Assembly: GCA_034190875.2 (NCBI GenBank)
Contig: CM067348.1
Coordinates: forward strand, 24,106,975-24,170,974
Length of the DNA: 64,000 bases
Reading direction: 5' to 3'
From: Urechis unicinctus
Taxonomy: Eukaryota > Annelida > Polychaeta > Xenopneusta > Urechidae
Shown: positions 49,396-63,549 of the stretch, piece by piece
Layout of the letters: every line of letters begins with the position of its first letter
How positions within the stretch are numbered: the stretch's first letter is position 1
Made by a program: the position numbers and the translations under genes
The notes under the pieces: model-generated
Seen by the model: the letters and a program-made list of their open reading frames with translations, nothing else
The model's database searches: none
What the model was told of the DNA's origin: nothing

Positions 49396-50580
49396 TGTGT
49401 TGCCTATTTCTTCCGTTAAATGGTGTCTTTATTCATGAATCATTTTTATGTGGTATACATCCGAATCCAATATCGCTTGCATGATGTATTGATGTGGTGA
49501 CATACTCTCCCCTACAACCATGTAATGTTACCATATCAAAGAACTTATAGGTAAGCTAAGAATGTTAACTCCAATTGACTTTTGTTGTGAGAGATTCTGG
49601 CGTCTCTAGCACACCTATACTAACAGAAAATCAACAAAAGCATTAAACTGTTGTTAATGAACAACTGGAATTATCTTATTGGTCAAGGCGATCACACCTC
49701 CAAATTGATATGTGGTGTTAGATAAGCATTATGACATACTTAACGCAGGTAAACGGTTTACGTATTTTGTAGGAAGTTAACCCTACAAGCTCTTTGACCA
49801 TATCTCCAAAGTTATCTTGAAAGCTCTCCTATTCTGTATTAAAGTGTTATGCAAACTAATGTGCTTCAACATATAGATTCGGAAAATATCAGAGGAAACA
49901 ATTACCACTCAGGAGATACTGCCCTAGTTATTGCTATGCTCCAATATAATTAATTATTAATTACGATTTGCAATACTGATAGTCCCTGAAGACATAGAGC
50001 TTTTGAAGTAGGAAAATCCTTTAGAAATACGCTCTGTATAGTTGTCGTAAAATTAATGCTTAATGCGGCGTCGAAGAGAGTGTGATACCCCTGGTACAAT
50101 CACCTGCTGTTACAAATCGTGATGATTGATGAGTTGAGTGGATAGCATATTATCATCATTAAATGCGTCTATGTCCGCACGATCATTCGCTACCTAGAGT
50201 AAAAAGTATGTCCTCATGAGTGACATGCAATTTAGGTTTGTTTTGCAATTCTATTTAAAAAATCATCCAGATGGGTGCATTTTAAATGCCAGAAGCAGAT
50301 GAAGCAATATTAGGGGAAAGGCGTATAAGAATAAATAACCATTAATATTCTTTGATACCTAATGAATAAAAATGCCCAATGATTTTAGAAAATCTTTTCT
50401 ATTTAAATCCATTGCAGCAAATTGTGAAATTGCGATATTCTATGATATACAATATAATAGAGTTCCCGATGACACTGACAAGCTTTTTATGTTGATATCC
50501 ATGGGAACAAAATGTTGAAATGCAATATATGATAAAATATTGAATAAAGTCAGACCAAAGTCGCTTTATTCAGGTCAAGT
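49396..50580. other. Sulfotransferase 3' flank, unit 3, no gene seen
   Basis: It matches 30,519-31,745 with few substitutions and small deletions. Confidence 0.5.
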
Positions 50581-50619
50581 TAGGCGTTATGATTAGTAAT
50601 TATGAAAGTGGAATACGTC

Positions 50620-50795
<176 letters not shown>

Positions 50796-51192
50796 ATGCA
50801 TATGCATATATACTAATTCATATATGCAACCGTGGTGTGTCAATTTGGACGCAAAACAAACATTGTGGTAATCCGCATGCAAATTCAGTAAACGCAGAAA
50901 GGAGTCACATCGTTCAATGAATCTACATCCTACACGTAAAGTGCCGAATATCAAATCAGACGGGATCGTCGATTTCCGTAACAAGGCGTCTGGCAAGCTG
51001 GTTCCCGACAGCATCGTGTCTCCTTCACCAGCAGCTTTCACACCATCAGCCATATCCCCGGTTGTCTGGCTGTTTTGCTATGTTTTCGAGACCGCCTGAC
51101 GCCTGGGTGCAGCGGGAGTATGCGCACAACATATAGCGTCAAAGGCGTAGTAACGCCCTTCCGAGAAAGCGTGTTTTCAAAACATACTTGGT

Positions 51193-51846
51193 ATGGATGC
51201 TTCAGCAGTTACAAAACAGCAGACATTAACGCATTATTTAAGGCGCCCGGCACCTGCAAATGATACTGATTCACTAATAAAGGGAATGCTTATATTCAAA
51301 GGAAACAATGCCATCACAAAGTCAAAGAAGTCACTTTCTATCAAAGATCAGTTTATTCATAACTTAGTAAACAACCTAGAGAAAAGGTTCCCCCCTGCAG
51401 CCACTAATTTACTTATTGCTTTTGGGCATGAGACCCATCACTTTCTTGTCAAACACTGAACTGGATTCATGGGGCAATGACAACATTGATACTCTCCTGG
51501 AGCAGTATGGTGAACAGAAAACCAGTAATAACATAACCAGGGAGACTATTGTAGATTCACAGGCTACTAGAAATGAATAGAAGGAACTCAAAACACTGGT
51601 TAGAAGTCAGGGTTACCCCAGAGACAAGATCAGGGAACTGTGGGGTTGTTCCAAAATCTATGCAAATTAGCAGCTCTTGCATTGACAGCCCCCTGTCACA
51701 CTGCTGAGTGTGAGAGGGGGTTTAGTGTGCAAAACCATATTAAGTCCACCTTCAGAAACAGACTCGGAGAACAAAGACTGGAGGACCTGATAACTGTGTC
51801 TATTGAGGGGCCTGACATTCATGATGAAAAGAACACTGAAAAATGA
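51193..51846 (+). pseudogene. hAT-family transposase remnant, unit 3
   Basis: It matches the unit 1 remnant. The first part is truncated by a small deletion at about 51,424 (GGAGTATTGGGC becomes GGGC), giving an early frameshift. The dimerisation motif region (51,640-51,846) is open. Confidence 0.75.
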
Positions 51847-51909
51847 AGAGAAATCTATTTCAATAGTCTCTGACTGGACCCACTCTGTAGTCAGATGTGG
51901 GACCACTAG

Positions 51910-54180
51910 TTGTATTACAATTTTCTAATCAATCAAATATTTTGATGCTTCCAATAAACATATTCTACGCTCATGTTTAAACATAATTTTGTATATATGG
52001 TTGTAGGGAAGATATTGACTCAAACATCTTAAATCCAGCCAAATGACTACCGTGAGAGTAAAAACACTCGGTGGAAAGTACAATTGACCTTCTCTCTGTA
52101 GACGGTCCAGTTAAGTATCACTCAAAAGTTTTCAATCAATAAACGACACAGGTGACTCGAAGGATAATATTTATTACAGGTGTATTTCATGATAGAATAA
52201 TCAAAACTCTATGTAACTAAAAGAAAACCTCAGCAAACGATTCTTCATTACTTTTGGGGCTACAGCTGTTGGCCTCGGCTATTCTAAGTCTCCGATTGCT
52301 TATTTATAACGGGTCTGGATTATAAACCAAAAAATACATCTGTAAGACGCTACAGTACATCCGAAGCTGTAAACATGCGGATTACGTGTGATAACACCAT
52401 AACATTATGGAATTTTACACGCATAGTTACTTGACTTACCCACAATGCAATTGCATATTTATGTTAGTATCCGACGCGACGACATTGATACACTTTTTAT
52501 GATTTGTCCTTCCCAATACCAAGAAAGGATTACAATTGGGTTAGGAAGAGTGCGTAGACCATATACAGACTAGTGACAAGAATATCAAGAAAATAACATT
52601 TTATAAACTAAAATGACGAGTATAACTTATACACTATAAGACAGACTATTGGTAATATTAACTCTAGATGACGTATAAGACAACATCGACCTCCCCTTTC
52701 CCGCGACCATCACCCCTTCCCCGACCAATATCTTTCACCCAAATCATATAACAACATTTGCGACAAATGGACGACCGTTCTGAGTTATATGTCGAGGCAA
52801 CATTAGATGAAACAATTCAAAAGAAGTCCAGTGATATCTAATAAAGTTAATCAAGGTTTTGTAAGTTTTATGTAATTACGCCAATGCAGGGATTATCAGA
52901 CATAAGCACAAGCCTCGAAAGTGAAAAACTACAAATATTATTGACCATACTTCTATGTCACAAGCAGCGATCACGTCAATCGATTGTGATAAAAAGGCTT
53001 ATAGCTCGAAAGTATGAAACATATATGTCCGGGCCTTTTAATGGATGACCCTGTCACTCCTGCCTTGTACACTTGTAGTTAGAACACTATTCTCCTTCAA
53101 AGGATTTTGAGAAATATTTCTTTGCTAAGGTGAGTCCACAATGGCTACCCATTTCTATTGCATGTGATTATTAATTATCTAACATAACTTTAATTTGCAT
53201 CGATAGGTGAGACGCTACTATTTTCCAGTTTTTGAATGTTTCAAAAAAATCATCGACCAACGCTGACATGCCCGGGTCGTGTGCAAGCGGTATGCTTCCA
53301 CAGGATTAAAAACTGAATTCTTGAATAAAAAATATAAACAAACGCATTCCCACAAAATATTTTACTGGACTTCATTCATCATCAAATAATTTCGCCCTTA
53401 AACTTTGACAATTGCATCGAAACCGGTAATTCTATCAAATGAATACATTTCACTTTACATTAAGAATACATGAAGACCGCAGCGTCATAATGTATCACAT
53501 ATTCTCAATCACAAAAGTGCACCAACACAATGACGTCATAACGTATTACGTATCTTGAATCAACATAGCCATAAGCAGAATGAGACTAGTTCATATTAAA
53601 CATCCTCGTCCACTAAGCACAACACAAATATCTTAACGAATATATTCACAATATTATAATAAATAAATCCACTTCAGGGGATGCCAGTAAACCTGTCCCG
53701 TCTCCATGGTATGTGGTATTTGTTCTTCCCCCACAGAAAAAAACATTTCGTACTGAACACTGGGAGTGTATACATATCTATTCAATATAATATTAAAGTC
53801 GTGCAACATATGTAGAAATTGTAAGATAATTGATCACTACAACGTGCCATGAATTAAGTAAAGAACAATTATGACAGAGTGATTATCCATTGTACAAATG
53901 ATGATGGTGAAACGAGTTGGAATGACCGGAATGACCGGATATCATTATCCAGACATTATTAAAAATCGACAATTAAAGGGGCGTCACCAGATTTCGGATA
54001 AGATGGATCCAGTGGTGATCATGGAGCTTCAAGTTATTTATTGTTCTCTTGAGTTCCAGTCGACACAGGAAAACAGCTCTGTCAGCAAGCATCTATCAGA
54101 GCATTACGGCAATACAACACACATAGGGCTGGTTATTGCGGCAGACAACAAAAACAACCGCTGGCCTGCAATGTAAATAG
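51910..54180. other. Single-copy AT-rich stretch, no gene recognised
   Basis: The three-fold duplication ends at about 51,910. The only notable frame is at 53,898-54,176 (92 codons, no domain seen). Part of the right end may be 3' UTR of the minus-strand GPCR. Confidence 0.4.
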
Positions 54181-54199
54181 TCAATATATGGATTTACTG

Positions 54200-54600
54200 A
54201 AGGGTATTTCAGCTAAAAGCCGGAGTTCTTCAGCAGAAAGACTTCAAAAGAGTGAGTCGAGTTGAAAGCTGAATGTCGTTAGCTGATAGACTTCATAAGA
54301 TTGCATTGAGCTGACAGCTGGGTGTATCAGCAGTTAGACATAATGAGATAGAGCAGAACAGGCAGCAGGATATCTTTAGCAGAAAGACTTTTATGACTGA
54401 GAACAGCTGGTAGCTGGACATCTTTACACTTAATAAGATAGACTTAACAAGACTTAGAGCAGTTGACAGCTGGATTTTTCAGCAGATATCTTTAGCAGCT
54501 TCATAGAAGCTGGCAGCTGGATATATTTAGCAGATGGACTTAACAGACAGCTGGTTATCTTTAGCCGATAGACTATTTAACTCCAAGAGGAGCTCACAGT
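54200..54600. repeat. Degenerate tandem repeat (AGCTGG/CTTTAGCAGATAGACTT)
   Basis: Related blocks recur about every 40-60 bp: GACAGCTGGAT, ATATCTTTAGCAGA, TAGACTTAAC. They stop shortly before the GPCR stop codon, so they would fall in its 3' UTR if transcribed. Confidence 0.7.
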
Positions 54601-54634
54601 TAGAGTCTATATTGGACTGCGTGGAGTAAATGCT

Positions 54635-55705
54635 TCAACAGATAGACTCGATTGGATTAAGGGGAGTAGACGGTTGGTCATCTCGATCAATGTTGTTCGT
54701 CAAGCGTCTCCAGCCCACCTGTACATATCCCCGCACCCGATGATACGTCCGTATATACCCCAGCTCCATGTTGATCATCCGGGATCCGTATATAACAGGA
54801 TCCAGCAGAGCCCGGATCAGTAACAGGGCCATGCCGACATGGAGAGCCACCATGACTCTCTCAGGGGGGTCCGTTAAATGGGTCATGTGGATGAATTTAG
54901 TAACGAGAAACGGGGTCCATCCAACAATGAATGACGAGGCCAGCATGATTCCTGTAACTACCCCGCGGGTCGATTTTCGAGGCTCGCCATTTTCGCCCAT
55001 TAGTCCCTGGATAGGTCGTAGATGAGATAGAATTCGCGTGTACATAACTCCGGCTACGACAGCTGTTACTCCACACAGCGTAGACGCCAATATCAGGGAG
55101 ATTTTCATATTTTCACGCACTCGAGAACAATAGGGATAGTCGATATGGTGATCGGTGTCAGCAACGGTAACCAGGAAGTGAACATTTGCCAAGAGTACAG
55201 CCGCGATCCAGCTTAAACTGATACCAATCCAAACACGGCGTCTCGAAATGATTTTCTCGTAGTGTAACGGTCGAAATGTTGCTATGTTATGTATGAACGC
55301 AAGCGCGAGAAGAGTTATAGCTCCCGAATTATGCGCTGTCAATAATAACGAGCTATGGATTTCATCCTGGCACGTGCTTTTGGGGAAATACAGCGTCATT
55401 ATCGCCCATGGTGCCAACATGTCAGCAAATGCTAGACTGGTCAGTAGTTGGAGCGGTGGGGTCAGACGCTGCAAGACTCCATAAATAACAGCCAACGAAC
55501 CACAGTTGGAAAGCAGAGCTAACACAGTCAGAACTACATGGATCGCTTCAAACGCTGTCCATATTGATTTCGGTAATCCTGCCTCCAGACGCCACAGAAA
55601 TATTTCAGTTTGTGACTCAGTAGTAGCTACCGGCGTACTGGACCAAGCAGTCTGCGTGGTCTCGCCGGCTGTAGCTGTATAGTTTTCGGATGAATTCCAC
55701 GACAT
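54635..55705 (-). CDS. Intronless class A (rhodopsin-like) G protein-coupled receptor, ligand unknown
   Basis: This is a 356-residue plasma-membrane receptor in one exon. N4 and N8 are N-glycosylation sites. Seven hydrophobic segments lie at about 54-79, 85-107, 120-146, 157-181, 201-225, 248-273 and 284-307. Family landmarks seen: N67 in TM1 (LLSNCGSL), D95 in TM2 (LAFADML), C112 at the start of TM3 pairing with C193 in loop 2, W166 in TM4, GWTP (262-265) in TM6 and DPVIY (302-306) in TM7. The TM3 DRY position reads I138-H139-N140, followed by a normal IATFRPLHY, so the arginine of DRY is missing. The DPxxY form resembles receptors of the melanocortin/lipid cluster, but I cannot assign a ligand. 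The start at 55,705 gives an N terminus of ordinary length. Confidence 0.92.
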   Translation of the reverse strand: MSWNSSENYTATAGETTQTAWSSTPVATTESQTEIFLWRLEAGLPKSIWTAFEAIHVVLTVLALLSNCGSLAVIYGVLQRLTPPLQLLTSLAFADMLAPWAIMTLYFPKSTCQDEIHSSLLLTAHNSGAITLLALAFIHNIATFRPLHYEKIISRRRVWIGISLSWIAAVLLANVHFLVTVADTDHHIDYPYCSRVRENMKISLILASTLCGVTAVVAGVMYTRILSHLRPIQGLMGENGEPRKSTRGVVTGIMLASSFIVGWTPFLVTKFIHMTHLTDPPERVMVALHVGMALLLIRALLDPVIYGSRMINMELGYIRTYHRVRGYVQVGWRRLTNNIDRDDQPSTPLNPIESIC

Positions 55706-55741
55706 GATGGTGGTGTTTTAGGGTGATATCGACGCAGGTGT

Positions 55742-57055
55742 TATTTAAAACAATCCCTACCTACTGCGATATTTGCCACAGTATCACTTGTTTTCCATTT
55801 GATCCGAGCAGGACGTGTTATTCCTATATTTCCTTGTGTTGTACAAACTGCGCAATGTCTTAAAGCCTTGTTTTGCACCCAAACCTGCCCCTGGTGACGC
55901 CGCTCCACCGACGCCGTTCGTTTAGTGACGTCCAGTGTTGTCGATGTTGGCTGTGTTGCAGCTAGCAGTATAGGGTCCGCGGCAGGCTCTTTTCCCGTCA
56001 CGATCGATCAGTCACATTACCACTGCTTTAGGCGGCGCTATGCAGTGTGTACACGAACACCCCTCACCTCGCTCAGCGCTCTACTTCCCAGAAGCCATGC
56101 TCTCTTTGTATCACTGCGGCAGCGTCTATTTACAGCAACTCGCCCGGCCCAGCATCAGCAGCAGCGTGAAGGGCCTCTTAAGTTGTGTTATAGCGAACAC
56201 ACCCCAGACATCCGACTGATGTAGCCCGTTTACCTATCCATAGCTTGCCTACAGCCGCTGTTACGCGTGCTTGGCACGGAGATGCAATAGTCTTAATCTA
56301 ACCAATCAGATCGTGCAACGTCAATTTTTTTTGTCATGGCGCAAAGAACAGTTTTAGCAACCATCGCCCCCCGTTTACAGTTCGCGTACATCAGGAATAA
56401 CAATGAGCGTCTTTGAAAAGCTGTGCTATATATTCACAGCCGCATCGGTTCAGGGTAGAAACGGGGGGGGGGGATCAATTCGCGAAGGGCCCCGTCACGT
56501 TACGCTTGATATCAACTGAAGCAGCTGGCTGGATGGTGAAACAGCTTGCCGACAAGCGCCATTAAGTAGTATCAATCTAGAAGATGGTATTATCAATACT
56601 GGCTGCCTGCATGCATGCTTGCTTGTCTGTCTGTCTGACTGTCTTCCTCTGTCTGTCTGTCAGTCTTCTAGTCCGCCTACCTGTCTGTTATCTCAACGAA
56701 ATCATGAGAGGTTTTCGGCGCGTAAACAACGACCCTGTTTATTCCCACTTTCTGTCACACCCTGTCCCTGTCACACAATGTGATCGCATCTTTACCAATG
56801 ACCCACATCCCCTCCCAGCCCCCAATTCCCGCTCCCCCAATGTCAGTTGTCAGAGCCCGTCTACCTTGGCGTTAATCCAGCCCGACGTCCATGAGCTCCG
56901 CTTTGATTGCCTGACCTCCTAGCTGTATATGGTAGTATTGATTGGAGCTGGTGGACGGTGCGCAAGCGAAACGGCTGCGCTGGGTGTCATGACGGCTGTG
57001 AGCGAAAATCATGGCTGGTGGGGGATGAGTTGCTTGCAAATAAAGGACTGCTGAA
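55742..57055. other. GPCR upstream region, no gene recognised
   Basis: It is less AT-rich than its surroundings. Short frames at 55,741-56,001, 55,925-56,224 and 56,584-56,922 show no domains. A G(9) run lies at about 56,463 and a CTGTCTGTCTG microsatellite at about 56,620-56,690. It may hold the GPCR promoter. Confidence 0.4.
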
Positions 57056-57069
57056 AATCGTGCTCCTTC

Positions 57070-57323
<254 letters not shown>

Positions 57324-57654
57324 CACACGCCAATCCGGATCCATAAATCGGAGCCGCAAGTTAAATGCATGCGCGAGAATTTCGGTCGCAAGTAGCGCCC
57401 CATGCCAACAGAGGGATAATTAGCTTGGCGCGTCATCCGCCTTTTATTCGCGGGTTAGACTTGTTGCATGGCACCCTACTCTCAGCCAATCAGAGCTCGA
57501 GAAAAAGCTCGGTCATTTTCCCATATCGCCTCAAACGCACAGTTTGCCGTGCGATAACTGCAACCGTATCGATATAACAGCAAGAAATAACTTCATTGGA
57601 GAAGTTCCCTCACAGAGCACCGCTTCTCTAACATGGCAACACTACGGAGGTTCT

Positions 57655-58126
<472 letters not shown>

Positions 58127-58639
58127 CTATGTGTGTTTGTGCGTGTGTATGAGCGTGTGTGTGTATTTAGATGAATAAAAAATATCAATTTTCAGCATTT
58201 GACCAATTCATTTATATTACTGGGTCATAATGCTTTAAAGTTAAACAGAAATCGCAAATTCAAAACTTACTGACGGTGTAGTGCTAATGAGAGCGCGTCA
58301 TTTTCATGGTCTGCAATAGACCTGTCTGCAGTAGCGGCGTACCCCATAGCAAGTCAAAGGTGGTGCAGATGTCAGTAAAATTCTTCATCAGACAATTCAT
58401 CTATTTGAAATGGACATAAACTTATCGTTTGTTTCAAAATAATAGTTGCTCATTCATGGCGAAGTCCTCGGGGCTGATGAGTGTTTGAAAACGCTTCCTG
58501 TATATGGTATAGTAGGGCATTGCGATGAACATTATGACTCATTATCATAATGTGCATTTAATGACCATCATGCATCAGTAGATAAAGAGCGCAACTTCCG
58601 CAGCAGTCTCTCAACATAAACAAGTTTGTTTTATTCCCG

Positions 58640-58930
58640 GGGGGGGAGGGGGGGTGGCACTTAAGTATATAGAGGTAGTATATATGTGCCACGCGACGGG
58701 GTATGTTTTTTGGGCCTCTCGACTTGTACGACGGGTTTTTGGGCCTCATATTTGTACGACGGGTTATGTTTTTCAGGTACAATGTGTACGACGGGTTATA
58801 AATTCGCATTATACCTTGTACGACGGGGTATGCTTTTTGGCCATTTTGACCTTGTACGACGGGTACGGGTTTTTGAGGTCCCGCGGCACACCCCTATCCA
58901 GAATAAGGCCAAGTGCCCCCCCCCCCGGGT
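58640..58930. repeat. Interspersed repeat (TGTACGACGGG type), copy 2, with internal tandem units
   Basis: About five units contain TTGTACGACGGGGTATG(T/C)TTTTTGG and end in GGTACGGGTTTTTGAGGTCC, CAGAATAAGGCCAAGTGCCC and a C run. A G-rich run precedes it (58,639-58,655). It is related to 4,070-4,245. Confidence 0.85.
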
Positions 58931-60963
58931 TTTATTACAGGCATGAAAGTGCTGATATCACTCAACGCAATCCTGTATATCCTGTGTAGCAAACGTGGTC
59001 CTTCATAGCGTTTGACTAACCCAGTTAACAATCGCTTTGTTAATTTCCAAGCCAGGTGTTATAGTGAACTAATGTTTAAATACAATACCCCTGTTAATCT
59101 TCGATTTCAACGACTATCCTCGCGTCCATTCACGTTTATTGGATTCCATCTCGTTATTTACAATGGCACATGTTAAGTAGAGAGAGCCATATTTTTCCGA
59201 TGAAGATGAAATTTAGCCAATGAATATAATGAAATCTCGTGAGAAAGTGAGCTATTGGCGATTGACCCCATCGATACGAATGAAGGCTCAACAAGATGGA
59301 TGACTAGAGTTCAAAGAGAACGCAACACAATTTACTATAGTTCACACACCCATTAACACACCGAGATAATTATGCATAAATGTCGTATTTCTAACATTTG
59401 CTTAGATATGTTTGATTAAGAAGCAACTTTGGAAACTACTAGCGGTGCTGGGAGGAGGAAGAAGAAGAGCACAAAAAACCTCGTATAGACAGGTAATGTC
59501 AATAGCAATAGGCACACTATGTTAAACATTCTAAGTGCGTTAAGTAGAACATTATACAATACAATATATATAATTACTGTGACATAAACTGTGAGGGGAT
59601 GAATGCGCACAATCAATATTTTGTTGAACAATAAATGTTTTCTGACCCTAAGATTGCATTTTCATTGCGGTAGGAACTGAATGCCGATGATTACATAACT
59701 TTGTTCACGAAAACGGCACGTAAACGACATCATAGCTGATTAAAAACGAATCGATACCCCTGGAATGTTGCCTGCCAGGAAGTAAACGCCTATAAAAATA
59801 GTTTTGGATTCATGTAAACAATTTAATGGTTTTTAATGTGTGCAAATGAGTGTTGCTCTTTAGGATATCGTCAGCAAATATTGGCTTGCTCAATTCCTGT
59901 CTCGCTTTCATGTATTCATCATCATAAACTTACACCTGAAAACATTCACTGTGCGTGTCTTCCCTTTAGTAGCACGAGCAAACACTAGTGGCGTAGACGA
60001 TGGCTGGTTAACTGAACTTCAGTTTGATTAACCAGCAGTTTATGCAGCAGATATCGTGGAACTCACTAACACAAATGAATGACTAGGGTAATATAAGTCA
60101 TTGAATCGATCAATCTTCCAGAGGTGTTGTGCACGGTGGAATTTCCATAGCGTCAGCGAAGGTGTAAGCTTCACGCAGATTTGTTATGATGATGGCCATA
60201 AACAGTTATTGAACCATTATGATGGAAGACGGAATACCGAAGCTTTGTATAAGCATGAATCTAAACAAATTTGATTGAGTAATTGCAAACTTAATGGTTA
60301 GGTGGTTGGGACATCAATTCTCTGGAATTCGTACTCCAGACACACACATACACACACATACACACACACACACATAAATATTTAAATACATTTGTGTATA
60401 AATACAGATATTTCCATAATGCTAGCGTTGCTTTCCCCCATGCAGTGTTCATTCAGCAGAAAGCCCTGCCTTGAAGGACACATCACTACACTGTTCACTC
60501 CTCTTGGAGTTTGTCAGCATTTCAAAGCAAGTAAGAATCATGATCAATAAAAGTCATCAAGGGAGAACGTGGCGATTCATGACGTTGCTTGCATATCATC
60601 GAGTATTCCTTTTTTCCCATTCATCGTCAATAATATTGAGTTCAATCTCGGTAACAGATGGTTGCCTGCATGTGGCGAAAGCCGGGTTGACCTATGGACT
60701 ACAAATTATTGTCGTCTTAGACCAGTCAGATTCTGGCGTGATTAACTCACCTGTAAATTGCTATAGATTGATTAATTTATTTGTACAAACCGCGCATCTA
60801 CAACTTATAGAACGTAGGAGCATAGGTAATCTTTCTTTCATCAGACAATTCATCTATTAGAAATGGATAATCTTTCTTTCAAGTTTTACATATAATTCCC
60901 TTTAAATGCAAGTTGCGTTGTGTATTGGAGGTTCTGATCCATGACCTCACACTGTGTTTCCAG
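58931..60963. other. No gene recognised
   Basis: AT-rich single-copy sequence. Frames at 59,416-59,631 (hydrophobic) and 60,471-60,860 (129 codons) show no family features. A CACACACATA microsatellite lies at about 60,345-60,373. Confidence 0.4.
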
Positions 60964-61178
60964 TCTTAGATCAGCATGGCATGTGCCAGCGGTATATTGA
61001 GATGAAACAATTTAGCTATAACATTCCGGCTTCACCACCAAATGATAACAATGAAAATGTTGCCATGCCAGGTTTGTCAACCAGGAGTGACAGCAGGAAC
61101 ATAAATGTCGTTGATAGACATCAAGAGGAATATAAAGTCAATAGGATGGGGCATAAAATAGTTGCAATTATTGATTGA
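60964..61178 (+). CDS. Possible terminal coding exon, unknown gene
   Basis: An acceptor-like ACTGTGTTTCCAG ends at 60,963. The following frame (QHGMCQRYIEMKQFSYN and on to NRMGHKIVAIID) closes with TGA at 61,176-61,178. Composition is polar and not low-complexity, as in a cytoplasmic tail. No upstream exon was found on this strand, so this is only a candidate. Confidence 0.22.
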
Positions 61179-63540
61179 AACCTGTACTTGTTGTTTTGCC
61201 GTTTTTCATTAATGTCATCATATAAATGATATGAATAAATAAGTATAATTTTGTTACCTATATAGCATAGGGGCTGAATGAATGATGGTACAAGTTAAGC
61301 GGGTGAAACCTTTTAATTGAATATGTACAAAATCAGTGGATGTGAGTTTGATATATATTTGTTATTTCCAGCTACATGTTGTCGAGTTTCATATTTACCA
61401 ACCTTTGTTATTTTTTTATATTGCCTGTGTTACGAAGTAACCGAATCAATGACAAAATGTTTATGTTAATTGATATAAGAAACATGTACCAGATTGCTAG
61501 AAATTAATCACACGATGATAGCTAGTTACACAGTTATAAGGTTTTTGGTGCAAATATTATACGTGCTAATTTCTCAACACATTTGGATGAAATACTAGAG
61601 AGAATAAGTTACAACTAAAATCGATCAACTTGTTTATTTCTGTAATAATCAAACATGGTCGGATTTTACCCCAATAAACTGCTTGCTTGATAATAACGGC
61701 AATGACCGAAACTAACTTTTGACAATTATTCCTCCATATAAACAATGTCCGCATGGGTCCATTAGTTCCTATTGAAAACTTAACTTCAAATGACAAACAT
61801 GCCTCTCCATTATACAGCCATGTGTGACCATGTTCAATATATATACGGGCCTACACCTGTATATCTCCATCAATGTAAGGAACCATACGTTTTCAGTGCG
61901 CGCTGCTTGTTGGTGGATTTTGAAAAAGTAGACTTATCCTTTTTCTGGTGATAATTGTAATACTTTGTCGCGTTATTTGTCGGCACTTTCTTTAGGCGGA
62001 TGGGCAAAGATTAGATTCTTGATTTGATCTTATCTTATTTGACACCCATCAAAATATGCAATCATCGTGAGGCTTGGTTAATCCTTTTACAGGCAAAGTC
62101 AAACTAGAATTGGGTTCTTGCAATAGGTTTTGGTGATGGCGAACACACATTGATGTTTTGAATATAAATGACAGGCTACCCACGAAACCAACTTAGCTTC
62201 GTCGACAGAAGTTTGAAATAATTCGTTTTTGTTTGGAATAAACTTCTGCTCACCAACCGCGTGAATCGATACATCAGTACTTCCTAATCTGTATAATGAA
62301 ATCTGTAGATACAAATGCCCCTTCCACAGGTAGATGAATAATTTGCCACACAAAAACATCCATACCTAACCCCGGTTCCGCCAAATTTACTTTGACTTCC
62401 TGAATCTGGCATCAACAGGCAGAAATATAATCACTACTTGATTGCACCATAGCCTCATATGAAAGGTGACCAAGGGCGAATGCATCAAAGGCACCGATAA
62501 AATATGGTTCGCCACAATAGAGATTGCATTGATTACCTCAACAGATACAATTAATGACAGTCAACTTCCAATAAGAATATATGGACCTCTGCTAAAGAAA
62601 TTCCACATCGACTTCAGCTCCCTTGTATTGATTGTGAATTGTAAGATTTACATTTGTACGAATTGTCTCTGAATATATTACGTCAACTGAGGTTGCAGTA
62701 ATTTTACTGACGGTATAAAGTCAATTTGTGCACAATGAAATCACCATGTCATGACGTTAACCGCTTAGTGTCATATCAACTCGTACTGACGGATATGGTG
62801 AAAGCCTATCGGATTAAATCATTAAACATACAGAGAGAAGCATCCCATGATTTTGGTTTTCACAAGCGCATGTATAGAGCAAGGCTCATCAGTAAATTGA
62901 TAATTGCATGACAAAGATCATGGATCAATAATTTATAACACTGATGCATCAATCGACGAGGAGACACGTGAGGAAATACAAGCGGCTGTTCTGCAACGTC
63001 ACTTGATAAGCGCGTCGGACTCGCTGCAATATATTACCGGCCATTAATCTTATAATTTTTTTTTGCAATTTGTTTAACCACATTAAAGGCAGATCCTATA
63101 TCATTGACCAGCAGGTTGCTTTAGGTGCCCGGACTGAACAGTAGCCATAGGTGGTCAGGATTTATTCGGCGTGGTGCGCATGCTGCCATGACCCCACACT
63201 TATCACCGCCATGACCCAATTCTCAACCAAAATGAAATGTCTTTACTCTACGTTTATGGCAGTTTGGCGTCTAATTTATGATCATCATCACGTGTCGAGT
63301 CAGCATGCATCATTTTCAAAGAACTATGTTTAGAGGGCCCTATCGCTCCTCCACCCGATTCAGAGTTTGAATGCCCCACCTGTGAGCAGTTAGTTATAGC
63401 TTCTCTTACAACTAAGTTAAACTTTCGTATCAATTCAGTGGCGCGTTTGCCTCGACCAATCATAAAGCTCCCTGTCGTCAACATTGGCGGCCTGATTTAT
63501 GGTAGCGTCGACTGGGTAAAGCATTCACTATAAAAGCTGG
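61179..63540. other. No gene recognised
   Basis: Short frames at 62,099-62,359 (minus), 62,466-62,672 and 62,726-62,911 lack domains and good splice contexts. Confidence 0.4.
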
Positions 63541-63549
63541 TCGAAGTGA

